Source: Odontesthes bonariensis (lineage: Eukaryota; Chordata; Actinopteri; Atheriniformes; Atherinopsidae). From it: a stretch of 64,000 bases of DNA. The notes beneath the pieces were generated by a model. That model did not search any database. It was not told the origin of the DNA and saw only the letters and a program-made list of their open reading frames with translations. The translations under genes were made by a program, and so were the position numbers. Each line of letters begins with the position of its first letter. The first letter of the stretch is position 1. Of this stretch, positions 1 to 13,580 are shown piece after piece. The stretch spans positions 6,637,284-6,701,283 of the forward strand of contig NC_134526.1 in NCBI RefSeq assembly GCF_027942865.1, read 5' to 3'.

Positions 1-1409
1 CTGCAATCACAGTTTGAACAGATGTTGAACAGATCTAGTTGAAAACCTTGTATGTTGCAGAACTGTGTGTGGTCATTATGTGGGAAACAACAATTTCCTA
101 ATATAAACAAAAAACAATAAAAGCTGTGAGATTGTGAGGCAATCAACAGTTTTTGTCATCCTTACAGGCTGAGTACGCCTCCTCTCCGGCTACTTTTTGC
201 AGGCGGGCCTTGATTTTTTTTAAAAATCTTTTAGCCACTTACCCCTTTGGGATCTATTTTACTCACCCAGTGACCAAACTTAGTGATCCACAATGACAAA
301 CGGGACCCATTTAAAAACAAATCAAACAGATTTTTGCCAATTTTTATTGGTAATTTGCACACAAAACATACTCCAAACTGTGGGGATTTGTGCAAGAACG
401 ACATGCTGTTAATGAGATCATCAACATTCTGCGTCTTTTTCTCCCTTTTGGACCAAAATATAAAGCGAAGTATTAACCTGTAAGGTTGCTGTAACTGCTG
501 ACTAACTTAAACTGAAATGTTCTATTTGGCTGCTATAACATTTTTAACCTTATTCTGATGCCACCACTGATAAATAGTCTAAGTGTTTTGTTTGTTGCAC
601 AGTTGATGCACCTGTTCTTTGTAATTTCACTTCACCTGTCATGAGTTTTTGAGTCGAGCACACCTTCTTTTTCTTTTTTTTGTAAACATTCTGCCGATAA
701 GCCCCAAATAACTTGGTCATTGGATTTCATTTAAACGTTTGTGTCTACTTTGGGAGCTTCTGGTATATAATAGGGGCCGTTATGTTGTCTTTCGACTCTA
801 GAGGACCCAGAGGAACCTCTCTGACCAACACTGTCGGAATTTTCCGTTTAGTTTTATTGACTTTTGACACTCAAAATTGTTCAAACCCACAAAGTGGCAC
901 GGATCGCTGGTGGGCAGCTGAGAACAGTAATACAATTTTCAATACAGTGACCTCTGCTAACCACTAGATTTATGCTCCCAGCACAACACACCACGCCTTC
1001 AAGACTGTTTTTAAAGTACAGCTGTATGAGGTACAGTTGGCATGTTGGATACAGCAGAAATTGATACGATAAAACGTCACGGAGGCTAATCGATGGTGTG
1101 AGACTGCAGCAGGATGCATTTTTGACCTCCTGAAAAAGTTACGTTCGCTGTCATGCACCACAAACATTTTTAGAACAGAGACGTCGGTTTTGTCACCTTG
1201 TCAGCATGTTGCATTTTGGTCCAAACTTGTGAAAAAGCAAAGGCCAACTTTCACCTTCCCTGCAGACTCAAAGAAACGAGATCACTTCTAAAGATTATGC
1301 AGATGCAAACTCACCAGTGGTGTGACTTTCCTGTTGAGTCCATGGTGTTAGCAGCTGATAAAAGCTCACCAGGTGGTCCTTTAATGTGTTTGGGACCTAT
1401 TCGCTTTTT
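1..1409. other. unassigned AT-rich sequence, presumed lasp1 intron 1
   Basis: The short ORFs on both strands have no recognisable domains, and no CpG-rich segment is seen. The missing lasp1 exon 1 was looked for, by its conserved Cys-x-x-Cys and NCLDK ending before a donor, and not found. Confidence 0.5.
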
Positions 1410-1410
1410 A

Positions 1411-1794
1411 AGGCTACGGCTACACGAAAACGAAACGAGGTTTTTTTTGAAAACGGGTTCGAAAATTCTTGCGACCACACGGAAACGCGCTGCTGTCCAG
1501 ACGAAAACGATGAAACGATACAGTACACACGCCACTGTGTCACGCCACGCTGTGAGACAATAGAGAAGTGTTAAAATTGGCTCCCAGCGTCAACGTGTGA
1601 CTGACGCAAAAACGTTTTAGCTGTAACAATGGAAACGAAACGAGGCCGTTTTCAAACTTTCCCACTCTGGAACCCGTTTTCAAAAACTATCGTTTTGGGG
1701 TAGTGGGAACGCCGGCTCCGTGTGGCCGCGACAGCGAAACGATAAGAAAAAGTATCGTTTACAGTGAAAAACGTTTCCGTGTAGCCGCAGCCTA
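1411..1794. mobile_element. short TIR DNA transposon (AGGCTACGGCTACACG family)
   Basis: The left end (aggctacggctacacgaaaa) is nearly the reverse complement of the right end (cgtttccgtgtagccgcagc plus ct), giving TIRs of about 22 bp with few mismatches. The body is rich in AAACG/CGTTT motifs. Its length of 384 bp and lack of a transposase ORF mark it as non-autonomous. No unambiguous target duplication was found. A similar left end occurs at about 17,482. Confidence 0.75.
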
Positions 1795-1803
1795 AGATCC
1801 ACA

Positions 1804-2230
1804 TCATACTGCAGAGGTCTTCAACAGGGGGTCCGCGGAGGTACTGCAGGGGGGTCGCGAAATCAGTTTTTTCTCACAAATTGTGTGCAAACGTGTGCCA
1901 TCCACAGATGGTTTGAGGATTCATTGTCCCATCTACATGCATGTTTAAAGTTAAAACCTGTGGATTATTTGAATAGCTCAGCGTTGTATGCAAGATGTTT
2001 GTTTATAAATGGCAGTGGCACGGCCACCCTGTACCTTGCACATGTTTGAAATAAAAACATGAATATATTAACCTGTGTATTATTTGAAGAGCTTGGTATT
2101 GAATGTACAATAACAGATTAGCTATGTTTATACACGGCACTAGGCCCCGTTAAATATAAAACAATTGTATGCCATATAAATAGTAGGGGGGTCCCTGGCC
2201 TGAAAAACGTTGAACACCCCTGTCATACTG
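1804..2230. mobile_element. non-autonomous hAT-type element with perfect 8-bp target duplication
   Basis: The element occupies 1812-2222. The left end cagaggtcttcaac and right end gttgaacacccctg are inverted repeats with two mismatches in 14. The 8-mer tcatactg flanks both sides exactly (1804-1811 and 2223-2230). The 8-bp duplication and CAG-type ends are hallmarks of hAT transposons. It carries no transposase ORF and starts 17 bp after the preceding TIR element. Confidence 0.88.
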
Positions 2231-4057
2231 AACATATGGGCACCTGAGGACCTCTCGATGTTTCCCCGCTACGTACGATTTGTTCCCTCCAGGAGGTTTG
2301 TGGAACAGCCTGTGCAGAACATCTGTTACCTGTCACCTGAGAGGGTCATGTTATCCAATGCGTGGGTGGTGGGTGACGAGGGTTGACCTGGTGGAATGTG
2401 GGTTAGCTGGTTTGGCGAGGCGGGGATAGAGTTTGCTAAACAGTAGGCACGTTCTGTGTAGAGTAGACGCAAGGTCAATATTTATTCATGGCAACAACAC
2501 GACTGTCAAAGTCCGTAAACCCACCTGCCAGTTCAGCTTCTGCATTAATATTTCTCTGTTTGGATTTAAAGGTGATGGCTTATTCTCGGCTCACTTTGGG
2601 GAAATGAAAATGGGTTCGTCGATTCATTTTCAGATGTAGCGAGACGGCGTCGTTGCAAAGGTGGCCATGACCACAGCTGCACATCAGCTGACGCTGGAGG
2701 AAATTGAATCTGCCGTCATTGTTTTAGACGGAACATCGAGGGGAAAGCAGCAGAAAGAGTAACATGATGTGTCCATCTGCCAGTCCCTCGGGGCCCAACT
2801 GGGTTGTAGTGGGATAAGGAGTTTGCATTTGAAGGCTTGGCCCAATGTGTTTGGCTGTGGATCACAGCTTCTCCCGATCAGAGCCAAGGCCCTCTTTCCG
2901 CTGTGATCCTTCTCCTCTGCATGCCTCAGTACAGTACAGCTCGCCTGCAGCTACACACTCATACATACACTTGTTATTTGTGAGTGCATACCATTCTGGG
3001 TGGTCCAGACAGAGCAGACAGAGCTGTTCTTAGAATCAACCTGCAGCCACATTTTAGATTGTTTGATGTTGTTGGTTCCATACATGTCGCCACCATAATT
3101 GTGTTTACGGTCCATCCGCAGTTTTCACACACCAAACCTCAACATCCTGATGATTTACTCCCAGCTGTTTGCCAAAACTGTGACACATGCATAAAAGAAG
3201 GGAGGGATTTTCCCGTCGGTAATGCCTGCTTTCTTTGTTTAGAAGAATCTGTGTGACCAGTTTTGTGTTTTTGGAGAGAAACGTGTAGAAAGTGGCGTTT
3301 GTGCTTGTTGTTGTTGCAGTTTGAACCTCTGTTTTGAATCATTTGGATTTTCTGTTGGGAGTTTCTTTTTGTGTGTGTGGGCAATTGAAAGTGATAAATA
3401 GTGGGTGAAAGAATGAGAGGGATGGCAGAGTGCCCTCAGGCCATGTTAATGACTCCCTCTTTTTGTCCCTTCTGTTTGTGTCTCTGCACTCCTCCCTCCC
3501 TTCCCTTGATGATAGCAGCCAGATCATTGCTTCACTCGCTGGCGTTTCCTTTCTCTTACCCACCCTCTTGCCTTGCTCCTTTCCTCTGTTCAGTTTTTTC
3601 TCTCCTTCCGTCTCTTTTTGAACCTTCAGGCCCCAGATCAGCCTTGTTCCCGGGAGAAAGAAGGAAAAGCGTGAAGTGGGTGGGAGAATTAAAGGAAGGG
3701 TGGTAAAGAAGATGGAGGCCCGAGCTCGTTTGAGTTTGACAGAGTGAATAAATTTGTGAAGATTCACGAGGCAAAGATGTGTCCTCATCAATAACAAACT
3801 CTAAAGTTCCTCGCAGCCAAACCCATTTATAAATAGTAACCATACAATTTTCTAGCTAAGGGGAAGTTGATTTTTTTCAGTGCCAGCATACACAGGCTGC
3901 GTTGCTTCACTTTTATTTCACACAGTCACTTCTTTATTCTTTTTGCATCCAGATTTTCCCCTTTGAAACCTCGATGGAATAAAAGAAAAGTAGTTTAGGC
4001 TTTAACTGTTCAGTCAGCTCGGAGCCTAACGTGTTGTGTCCTCTCTGTTTCTGACAG
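2231..4057. other. lasp1 intron 1 sequence, no gene seen
   Basis: Contains a T/C-rich strip (about 3440-3640) that produces low-complexity ORFs on both strands. No conserved exon, RNA gene or TIR pair is recognised. The polypyrimidine/AG acceptor of exon 2 ends the segment. Confidence 0.5.
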
Positions 4058-4152
4058 TATTGGCATAAAGGATGCTTCAGCTGCGAGGTCTGCAAAATGA
4101 CTCTAAACATGAAGAATTACAAAGGCTTCGAGAAGAGACCATACTGCAATGC
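4058..4152 (+). CDS. lasp1: lasp1 coding exon 2 (second half of LIM domain)
   Basis: Acceptor ctgacag at 4051-4057, donor gtaagt from 4153; begins in phase 0 and ends after two bases of an Ala codon. It encodes [20 protein letters not shown] and continues to YCN. The His, Cys, Cys and Cys of [11 protein letters not shown] plus the Cys of PYCN are zinc ligands of the LIM finger. The first two cysteines belong to the missing upstream exon. The match to LASP1 is close over the whole exon. Confidence 0.97.
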
Positions 4153-6305
4153 GTAAGTTGTTCCCATTCATTTTTCTGTTCAGTGTCAGTGAGCATGTTT
4201 CATGTTTTTTTTACTCTGTTAGCTGTGTTCAATGTGTCCACAGCCCAATTTAGGACCGAATGTTTGTGCAAGTCTGTGTTGCAACCCAACTGTGGCCCCT
4301 CTCTCCCGCCTTTGCTGTTTATCTGTGACTATTCCAGCTCCCCCCTCAGAGAGAAAGCCTATGGGTGGTGTGGGAAAGTGCCTCCTTCCCTCCTCTTCTC
4401 AGAAGGGAGGGGGGTATCAACAAAGGAAATTCCTGAAGTTCCTCTACAGTGACAGAGGTGGACCCTCTGAAACTGGCATGTCCGCTCATGCTTCAGTACA
4501 TGCTGAACGCTCAGGAGGAATCCGTGGAATCCCCCCTCGCTCATTACTTCTAGTGATTTTTCTCCTCTTCTGAGTGCGTTTTTTTGTCAGAGCTGTGAGA
4601 GCGCGAGTGCATGTTCAGGGAGGGAATGCAGGGAAAAGGCGTCTCTTCGTGTTCTGACAAGCTTGTTTGCTGAACTGCCATTTTATTGGCAGGGAAATAA
4701 ATCTAGAAGTCAGGCCAGTATTGTCAGTCCCAACATATTTCCCTGCTCGCTTTAGGCCAGATGTTTGCTCAAGGATGTTGCTTCCCTCATGACTAAAATC
4801 AGGGACAAGTTGAAAGCATGATTCTTTTCCACCCTACAGTACATAAAAGAAAGAAACGAGCTGCTCGTCTGGTTGGAAACATTGTCCATGTGTCTGGATA
4901 AAGTGGAGTGACTAGAAGACTGAATGAATCAGTCGCTGTTTTCATAAAGAATTTAGTTGCTGAATTATTTTTGTTTTCTGTGTTTGATGCTCTCTAAGTG
5001 GGCATAAATCCCCCCAATCAGACAGCGCAGCAGTTTGCAACTTGATTAAACCGATTTTAAACCAGGAAGCTCTGAATCTCCCTTGTTTCCTTCCTCTCTA
5101 TATTCATCCAGTCACACTTCTCAAGAAAACTGAGTGTTACTATTTCCAGTTTGAACATATTTTTATCCTGTTATGAGCTCCTGCTTAACCTGAGAAGGCA
5201 AAACTAAACAAAAAAACTGTTCACTGTTAAATCTGATAGGCAAAAACTCTGCTTCTATGCAAATGTGTCTGAAGGTCACCCATTGGACAGGTGAGCATGC
5301 ACGCGCTGTCGTTAAGTGAGCTCTCGTACGTGAGCACGAACACGTGAACGTGCTGAGAATTTGGTCCCGGCGTTCACAACATGCAGAACATGCACCTCAG
5401 GTGACTAAATCTAATCCATCTATCATCAATTTCATTATTTACAGCAGTGCCTTTTCTGCCGTGACATTTCTGTAATACCTGTGGTTTTATGATTGTCACT
5501 GGAAAGGGAACAAAGTTGCATCATATGTGCACTATTTTCCGTAATAATGGCAATTAAAGCACCACGCCCGTGCTTCACCAGCGCTGGTGTTGTCAGTAGC
5601 TACGGGCGCGTCCGACTTTCCTATTGGTTCATTTATTTATACAGCACAACTCGTGGTTTAAAATGCAAACATTAAGTAACAGCAAAGTAAATGCAACAAA
5701 TAATGTTGTGATTTGCTCTGAGTGCGGGAGTTTTGGTGAGCAGAGCGAGACCTCAGCCAGGTGACGGTTTAATCAGCCACGTGTGGCAATAAACAGCTAT
5801 TTGGAGGCCTGACTTTAAGCTTATAAGTTGATAATAGTATCTTAAACAACTATGCATTATGAAATCCGTCTTCCTGATTCGATGCGGTTGTTCTACTACG
5901 AACCTTCTTCTTCTTCTGTTGCCTCTATGTGAGAGCCCTTCAGAGCATGTTTATTATGCTTCTCTCTGTTTGTTTAACACAACTCTCAGAAGGGTAAACT
6001 CCATCAGTGGAAGGGGCTGCTGCCTCGGGGAAGAATGCGGGCTGCGTTCTCTACCATTTGTGGGATCGCTGCTTATTCGTTACTCCTCTATATTTGACCT
6101 TGATAATTGATATAGGCGTTGTTTGTTTGTACAGCATTCCCACCCTCTTCCCTGAGAGTCTCGTCCCCCGGTGAGATGATACAGTCGCCGGGGGTTGTGG
6201 GAGACTGAGGAGGGCAGATACGCAGACAGAAAAATGCAAACTGTGAGAGCCAATGTTGGTAAACTTCACTTAATGACTCGGAGGCTGATATCAATTTGAT
6301 TTTAT
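4153..6305. other. lasp1 intron 2, first part, no element recognised
   Basis: Unique-looking intronic sequence. The small ORFs lack codon periodicity or domain similarity that I can see. Confidence 0.45.
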
Positions 6306-6830
6306 GAAAATATTAGGGGTGGGCGAAAAAATCGATTCATGTACATATCGCGATTATTTTTTTTTTTTTTTAAATGGGATGATTTTAAAAATCGATTTTT
6401 CTCCCCAGAATCGATTATATTACGTCATATCCGTGTCCAGAAAAACTTCATCAATTCATTACATTAAGTTATGTTAAACCTAGCCCACATTTGTGCTGTG
6501 TGGACATTGGAATTCATTTTGTAACTGTAAACTTTAAAAAGTGCTGTACATGTTAAGTACCTATTTTTGTCTGAGTTGAAATAAATGTCAGCTGCTGGAC
6601 TGACTGACACAGACTGATGTGTATCGTTTATGGGAACGACATTCATTCTAGAAGTGTGTGATTCAACTTGTTTGTTTTTTAAGGAGGAAGAAAATTGCAA
6701 TTACTGATCATTTCGAATCGCAATACTTGTAGAATCGCAATTGTCAAGAATCGTGATTCGAATCGGCACTTTAGGATTGGGATACAATCGAATCTTGACC
6801 AAAGTATATCGTCCCACCCCTAGAAAATAC
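6306..6830. mobile_element. non-autonomous hAT-type element (TAGGGGTGGG ends)
   Basis: The element spans 6314-6822. It begins taggggtgggcga and ends tcgtcccacccctA, a TIR of about 13 bp. The flanks gaaaatat (6306-6313) and gaaaatac (6823-6830) match in 7 of 8 bases, an aged 8-bp duplication. The body repeats AATCGATT/AATCG motifs near both ends. It has no transposase and lies in lasp1 intron 2. Confidence 0.85.
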
Positions 6831-7521
6831 GTTGCAAATGCCTTGATTTAATGTTTTCATTTCACAGTGCTCTCTGGTTTTCCTCCCATATATCAGCATG
6901 TTGAATTATGCTTTGCATTGTGGTGATTAAAACCAGTCCATGTCTCTTTCTGGTTGTTTTCTGGCTGGTGATGCAGCCTTTATTGGTAAGTTCCATCTTC
7001 ATTGATCCGATGGAAAGGTTTAACATCAAATGGACTTTCATTTACAGTCGTGTGCAGCAGATATGGTTAACTTCTGACTTCTAAATGTAAAGTTCACAGT
7101 TTACTGTTTCTCCATCAGTTCTTTTATCCTTTGTTGAGTAGAATTTGTACATGTTGCTGCTGAATGATGCCTTACAACCTTTCCAGGTCACACGGGGTCG
7201 AGCGGGCCTCAACATCTCTCGGTTCCACAATGCAAGCAGGCCTCTCCTCCTGCACAGTAGGCAGCTTGTGTGTTTGTGTGTGATTACACGAGTGGCCCCC
7301 TTACTCCACAAGTTCAACCTCCCCTCTGTTTGATCGCTCCCTCTTTAGCGTTTGTGCATGTGCAGCTTGTTGATCTCATTATACAATCTGAGGAACAGAC
7401 GAGCGTTCATCTGACTCGCTTACACGCACGCTCTCACCATCATGTAGCGTGCGATCTCACTGAGTCACGAAGCTTGGATCCGCAGCCTTGTTTATGTTTG
7501 CATGATATTTTACTTCGGCAG

Positions 7522-7551
7522 TTTACTTACTTACTTACTTACTTACTTACG
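7522..7551. repeat. (CTTA)n microsatellite
   Basis: About seven tandem CTTA units in the intron between lasp1 exons 2 and 3. Confidence 0.9.
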
Positions 7552-7697
7552 CAGTGATATGAAGGGAGAGAAAATAGGGCCAAGCGATTGTGAGGTCTGA
7601 CTTTTTCTGGATGAACGATTTTGTGATACAAATGTATTACTCTTTTGAACGCATATTGTTTTGAGAAGCAAGACGGTATATTTTTGTGGCCCCAGCC

Positions 7698-7771
7698 AAC
7701 TACATTACATTACATTACATTACGGTCATTTTGCAGACGCTTTTAACCAAAGCGACTTACAATAAGCTAGC
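7698..7771. repeat. dispersed fish repeat end with ACATT pentamers
   Basis: Four ACATT units precede ggtcattttgcagacgcttt and an AAAGCGACTTACAATAAG tail. The combination 'GCAGACGCTTTT..CCAAAGCGACTTACA' recurs very widely in fish genomes and is regarded as the end of an interspersed repeat. The family cannot be named with certainty here. Confidence 0.65.
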
Positions 7772-9476
7772 CGAACTACTTTCGTCAACGCCAAAACGAG
7801 GCTGGAACTCGGCTCACAGGACGCAGCAGGGGGTAAGAAGATGTTCATAAATGATATTGCTAGTATGGGATGTCATACAGCTTCATGTCAAAAGAGGCGA
7901 ACTATCCCTTTAATGCAGCAACACTTTCCAAACACTTGTTGAAAATGAAATGAACTGATTGTGATCGCGTGCACTGGAACTCCACAGCCTCCGTCTCAGG
8001 CAAGCGGGTGATGTTGAGCGTCAAGAAGCTCCATGAAAGTGTGTTTCACAACAAACAAGACACGCCCGGCTCCAGAGAGAAATAAAAAATGTGTTTCACA
8101 GGGTTAAAATAAAAGGATAACATTGTTGGTTGAATATACTGTACGCTGGAATTGTCGCCATTCAGGTGCGAATTTGTCAAAAGCAGCAAAACTCGTCCGT
8201 CAAGAATAATGAGCCTGCTGACTCAGCTATGTTGGTCACGAATGCAAATGGAAAGCATAACGACTCCCTTTAGTTTTTTTTCTTTGAGATGAAATAATAA
8301 AAAGTTTAAATTCCCAAACTGAACGCTGATGTGTCCTTGTAGGAAGACGCCTCTCTGCTTCTGTGCTTATCTGAAAACTGGGTGAACCAGCACATCTGAG
8401 TGCTGCTGACAGTAGCTGCTTCAGTTACACCAGCGCAGACTTTGTTTGTTCTGCATCACTTCCTGACTTTAAGAGCAGCGTCACGTTCAGTTGTAAAAGT
8501 ACTTTTAAATCTGTCATCTGTGTTATCTGAGGAACTGTAAAACTAAGTGGGCCACCCTGAGGCGCTGATAGTGGTTTCAGATTTTCGAGGACACCCGGCA
8601 CCCTGAGGCAGGCTGGGAGCTGGAGTCGGTTTGTCCGATAAGCAGTCAGGACTCTCCTTCTCCCTCTGGACTGGTACCATGTGTTTTTGCTGCCTTAAGG
8701 ACCTCTTTGAACTGGCAGGCACCGTTATTTGTGGACCTGGGGCTGCCTGCTCGTAAGCCTCCTGTGCATAACAACACTGACCTATGCATGGCACATATTA
8801 ACCACTGGTAGCATTTCTAAGCCGTCAATAAGCACGGCTGTGTGGAACAGTTCTCACAGTGCATGGAGTATGTGTTTTTGTGCCTATAAAAGTATGTTTA
8901 TATTTGTTTTTAGAGCGTTTCTCTTGGGTAGAAGGAGGCTTTGTGTGTTCTCATCATGAAAGATTTCCACAATCCATTCAGAAAAGCACTCGCCTTCACG
9001 CTCTGCTGAAGGGGGCTGCCCATGACATCATCGCACTGGCCCACCGTCTCTGTGACCCTAATTCTGTGTCTGGTGCATGCTGTTCCTCTTCCTGTTATCC
9101 CAATAGGACAAACGGCAGAGAATTTGCCTGTGCTTTGTAAGCTTGGGAAGCTTTTTTTTCCACACCTGCTATGGCTCGCCTCCAAACTTTGGAACCTTGA
9201 GGCTTTCATCCCCCGCAACACTTCCTCTTTTTCAGACTACCTTGGCTCTCACTGACAGAGCACTGTGCGCTATACTGACATGCTTTTTGTCTACAGGGCC
9301 TTCTAACACAGCCTCAGGACCACCTTGAATAGCAAATGCCTCCACTGTGGGGGCCGCAGAGTGTGCACCGCTTGATTTATGCCGTTTTCTCTTAGAAGCC
9401 AGGCCTGAGCTTCACTGAGTGACACTGCGAGTGTGTTTACCGTGCTTTTATGTTCACTGCTGTGCTTCTTCTGCAG

Positions 9477-9561
9477 ACACTACCCCAAGACAAACTTCAC
9501 CTGCGTGGCTGACACTCCAGAGAACCTCCGCCTCAAACAGCAGAGCAAGATGCAAAGCCAG
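9477..9561 (+). CDS. lasp1: lasp1 coding exon 3 (end of LIM, start of nebulin region)
   Basis: Acceptor cttcttctgcag ends at 9476 and the donor gtaacc starts at 9562. The first base completes the Ala codon split after exon 2; the His that follows is the last zinc ligand. The exon then reads [20 protein letters not shown] and on to MQSQ, the conserved LASP linker between the LIM domain and the first nebulin repeat. It ends in phase 0. Length is 85 bp, consistent with 95 bp in exon 2 restoring frame. Confidence 0.97.
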
Positions 9562-12520
9562 GTAACCTGCTGTCGTGAGCCGCTCACACTCTGTTGTTTT
9601 TGTTAAGCACGTTTTCTGCATCTAATCCGATTAAAGAGACATGCTTAGTTTGAACAATCTAGTCATAAATCACCCTGAAAGTCAACGTAAATTCAGCAAG
9701 TCGGCCCTCGTTCAGTGAACTTTATCAGTCTCGTTGTTTTTGACCACGCTCGAAGCTTTGATACTAACCAGTTAAGCATGAAAATGACTCCGAATAGACG
9801 CTGGAGGAAAGATTTTAAGCAGAGGTCATGGTGACAAATATAAAGACGGAGAAATGTTTCTTTTGAAAATTAAAAGGGCTATTCTGTAAACGAGAATGTT
9901 AACTTTTATTCACTTGGATAGAAAATAATCTAAGTCTTTTGGAGATGAGACGATGCAGCATAAATCCCATTTATAACTCGCTGAACACTGAATCCCTGCC
10001 TTTCTGCTGGTTATTATAACTCCGTGTAAACCTGCATCTTAACCTGTGTAGTCAGAGGAATCTTGTCCATTTTCTGTGGAGCCTGAACCTGTTTTTCCCC
10101 TTTTAATGTGTTTGTGTTTTTATCAGAATGGGGAAATTGGGTAGATCTCAGCGTGGTTTAACAAACGTTTGTTGAACCATCACATATTTACCTCCTACAG
10201 TAGCTCTCCTGCTGGTGTAAATAAGTAAGATTAGCTCGATAAATGTTGTGTTTTTTTTTGTTGCACCAGGTTGACTGTAAATCTTTCTCTACTAATGGTT
10301 GGATTTATGCGCACCCGTTTATCTTGACATGGTTCCCCACGACTGCTCTTTTTCCACAGGATTAGCATTACTCTTATGTGATTGAGAAAGGATCTTTCCT
10401 CATCTCTTTGTCTTTGGTCTTCTTGCTGGCTATAGACCTTATTATTGATAGGTCTCCACATACCTGTATCTCAAAGGTAGTCATGTTAATAATTTCCTAA
10501 TCCTTCAAAACTTCTCCCTTCTGATGGGTTTGAGCTAGCTCTATTTGTCAATTGTATCTTCATGATGTATAGAAACATGAGTTGGCACCCAAACATGCCA
10601 TCCAGCATTCATTTATAATTACCAATATATGATAGAGTGAGCTCAGAAATAATGACAAATTACCCCAGGTGACTGCATTTCTCCGCAAAACGGGGCTGAG
10701 GTCTAATTTGTAAGCACAAAGAAAACCGCTACAGCTGTTCCTAATTATGAAGACCCAAATATATACCAAGATTTAAAAGAAAAAAAGGCCTCTGTGACCA
10801 AAATATCCATCTGAACTGGGTCGTGTGTTAAATCCTTCTTAAAGATGGAGAGACGGAGAGATTTGCGCTCGCTTTAACTTCCTCTAGTTGAATAAATCTT
10901 GACAAATCACCGCCAGGGCAGGAATGAAGTTATGTTAATTATGTTGTCAAATCATTTTTGGCACAACCTTAAAGACTCGTTTGGTTTCACTTCTCTTAAT
11001 CATCTTATGTTGTTTGGGCTGTTTTTTTTTTTCTTCTTGGTATTCAAGGAACTTGTCTGTCATCACAGAAAAAAACGAGTCGCACAAAATGGTTACTAAT
11101 TTTGTTTTCAGACTCCTAAATCTGGCAGTTTTTGTCTAATTAAGGAGGCATGACAGCGATAATGTAAACGGTAAAAAACCGTAAAGGATCCACAGGGGGG
11201 AGCTGAGGAAGAAAGATGGTTTTTCAGCAGACTTACCAAAGGATTCACCGTCTCGTTTGAATGTTATTGTCAAACGCTACGGATGAGATTTGTGGGGACA
11301 GATGGTGTTTTTCTACATGGTCTGTACATCCGAACAGCCCCCAACAAACGCCCAACCATACACGAAGAGATGGACTTTATGACAATGGCCATAAGAATGG
11401 CATTACAACACAGTAAAGATGTTTGTGCCACGCTGATGTAGGATTAAGTGCACTCTTTGTATTAAAAAAAAAAGGCCCAAAACCTATAACGAAAGTAGCT
11501 TTGCACAAAGATCTCTGATGAAAAGTTCCCCTTCGGTTAGAGAGCAGATTTCCGGGGTAATTTCAATTCCTTTTTCTCGTTTTGATTAAAATTCCCAGTA
11601 AAAAAGAAACCAAAAACAAACACAAACAGTTGATTCGTGTATTTATGTGTCATATTTATCTTTAAAGTGCTTTTGTGTCGGCACAATAAAGTTGAAAGTC
11701 CCGTCTGAAACCGCCGAACCACCACCATCACCGCTGCTGCTGTGTTGCTACGGGAACCCTATTGCTATGGTAGCAGGGTCGAGGTTTGTCACACCTCATT
11801 ACGAGACTTTACCGAAAGAAGACACGGAAAGAGGGAAATAAAGAAGGAGCGAATTTGCGAGGAGGAGAGGGAACGCAGTGAGGCACATGTAAGTGAGGTG
11901 GGGTGAAAGAACGAGACGGGAAGGCACCATCGCAGAGAAAAGGGAGGACTGCAGAGGGAAAGAAGAAGGGATGAAAGTGAAATCCCCTGAGAGGGGAGGC
12001 GAGAGGAATGCAAATAGAAGCAGACAGGGAGATTATAATAAGGGAAGGGTTTAGCTCCGTGGGATGACTGACTGTTGCTGGTGGAGCAGTGAAATATGAA
12101 TGAACGAAAAAGGAGGTTTGAGAGGAAGGATTGTGGGTGGGGAAAGAAAGCCGGGTCGTGATTGGTGGAGAGGAAGCCGCGGCATAAAGACAAAGGAGAT
12201 GGGCGGTAGTGACGGTAACGGATCATATGTTGCCCGAGTGGAGCACAAAGATGAGCTGAAGCTGCATTTACCCTCATGACTTATCTTTGTGGGAAGGTTT
12301 GAGGGGTGTGTGTCATTTTTCAGGGAATTAGAATCAGCTGTTTTTTTTTCTTTACGGAGCGGACGTCACGCCGGCGTGACGGAAGATGCAGGCGCATCAC
12401 AGTGCAACACATGCACGCTCGTACACGTTAGCTGTGAGTCACAGTCACACCATCGCATCACAAGGCGTCAGGAGATGAAAGGAGGACCGGTCAGCACTGT
12501 CAGACGTTATTCAGAAGTCT

Positions 12521-12542
12521 GGGGGGGGGGGGGGGGGGGGGG
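12521..12542 (+). repeat. uninterrupted run of 22 G
   Basis: A 22-base homopolymeric G tract; a second run of 13 G is at 12,777-12,789. Such tracts can fold as G-quadruplexes, and their length is also prone to sequencing error. Confidence 0.85.
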
Positions 12543-13301
12543 CTTTGTTTCCTGGTAATGGGCCGTGCAGCCGGGTCCCATCCTTGAGGCCGTCGCCATG
12601 GAGGCAGGAACGAGGTTTTTTTAGAGTCGAAATGACTGTGCTCGCAGCAGAGGAGACGGAGTGTGTCGTTAGTCAAAAAAATAACACCATACACGCCTTC
12701 CTGTTTCGGATTTGTAAAGCGGTGTGCGTGGTTGTGGGTTTGAATACACAAAGTCAGCCGCAGGGCAGCAGTTGGAGGGGGGGGGGGGGCTCCTTATATT
12801 TCTGATGCTCCTGTTGTTGCTTGGGCTGGACGTTTCCTCCTCTGTCCTTAGGGTCAGAATAGGGTGGGAACACACACACAAGAACGCCGTTTGTCACTCA
12901 CTACCTCTCATTTTGACCATATATGGTTGCTACCTCGTCCTGTATGTAAGGCCTTCTCTCCTAAGCAAACAGGAAGTTAGCGTTGCCACAAAAGACTAAA
13001 CCAGGGCCCACCGCCCTGTGCTCGCACAGATTAAAAAAAAGACAGGGCTTAATTCAGCCACCGTTTATGTCAAAGAAAATATTATTTCAGGATAATAATG
13101 ATAATATAATTTTTTTAATAATATATATATATTTAATATTTTTTATTTTTTATTTACTTATTATTATTATTTTTATATATTTTTTTTATTTAGTCATTTA
13201 TTATTATTATTATTATTAGTTAGTAGTAGTATTTTTATTACTACTTTTTATTTATATTTTTTATTGTTTACTTATTATTTTTTATAATATTTTATATTTA
13301 T

Positions 13302-13580
<279 letters not shown>

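Larger units (their letters stand above)
6831..9476. other. rest of lasp1 intron 2
   Basis: Apart from the CTTA tract and the dispersed repeat, no feature is recognised. The ORFs at about 8543-9330 on both strands look like chance reading frames: they overlap one another and have no splice context or motif. Confidence 0.45.

Noticed and set aside
1..4057. Search for lasp1 exon 1 within the window
   Set aside because: No sequence encoding the conserved Cys-x-x-Cys half LIM domain followed by a donor was found; the exon is presumed upstream.
11789..12277. 162-codon minus-strand ORF
   Set aside because: Ser/Leu/Pro-rich low complexity produced by a purine-rich plus strand inside lasp1 intron 3; no domain or splice context.
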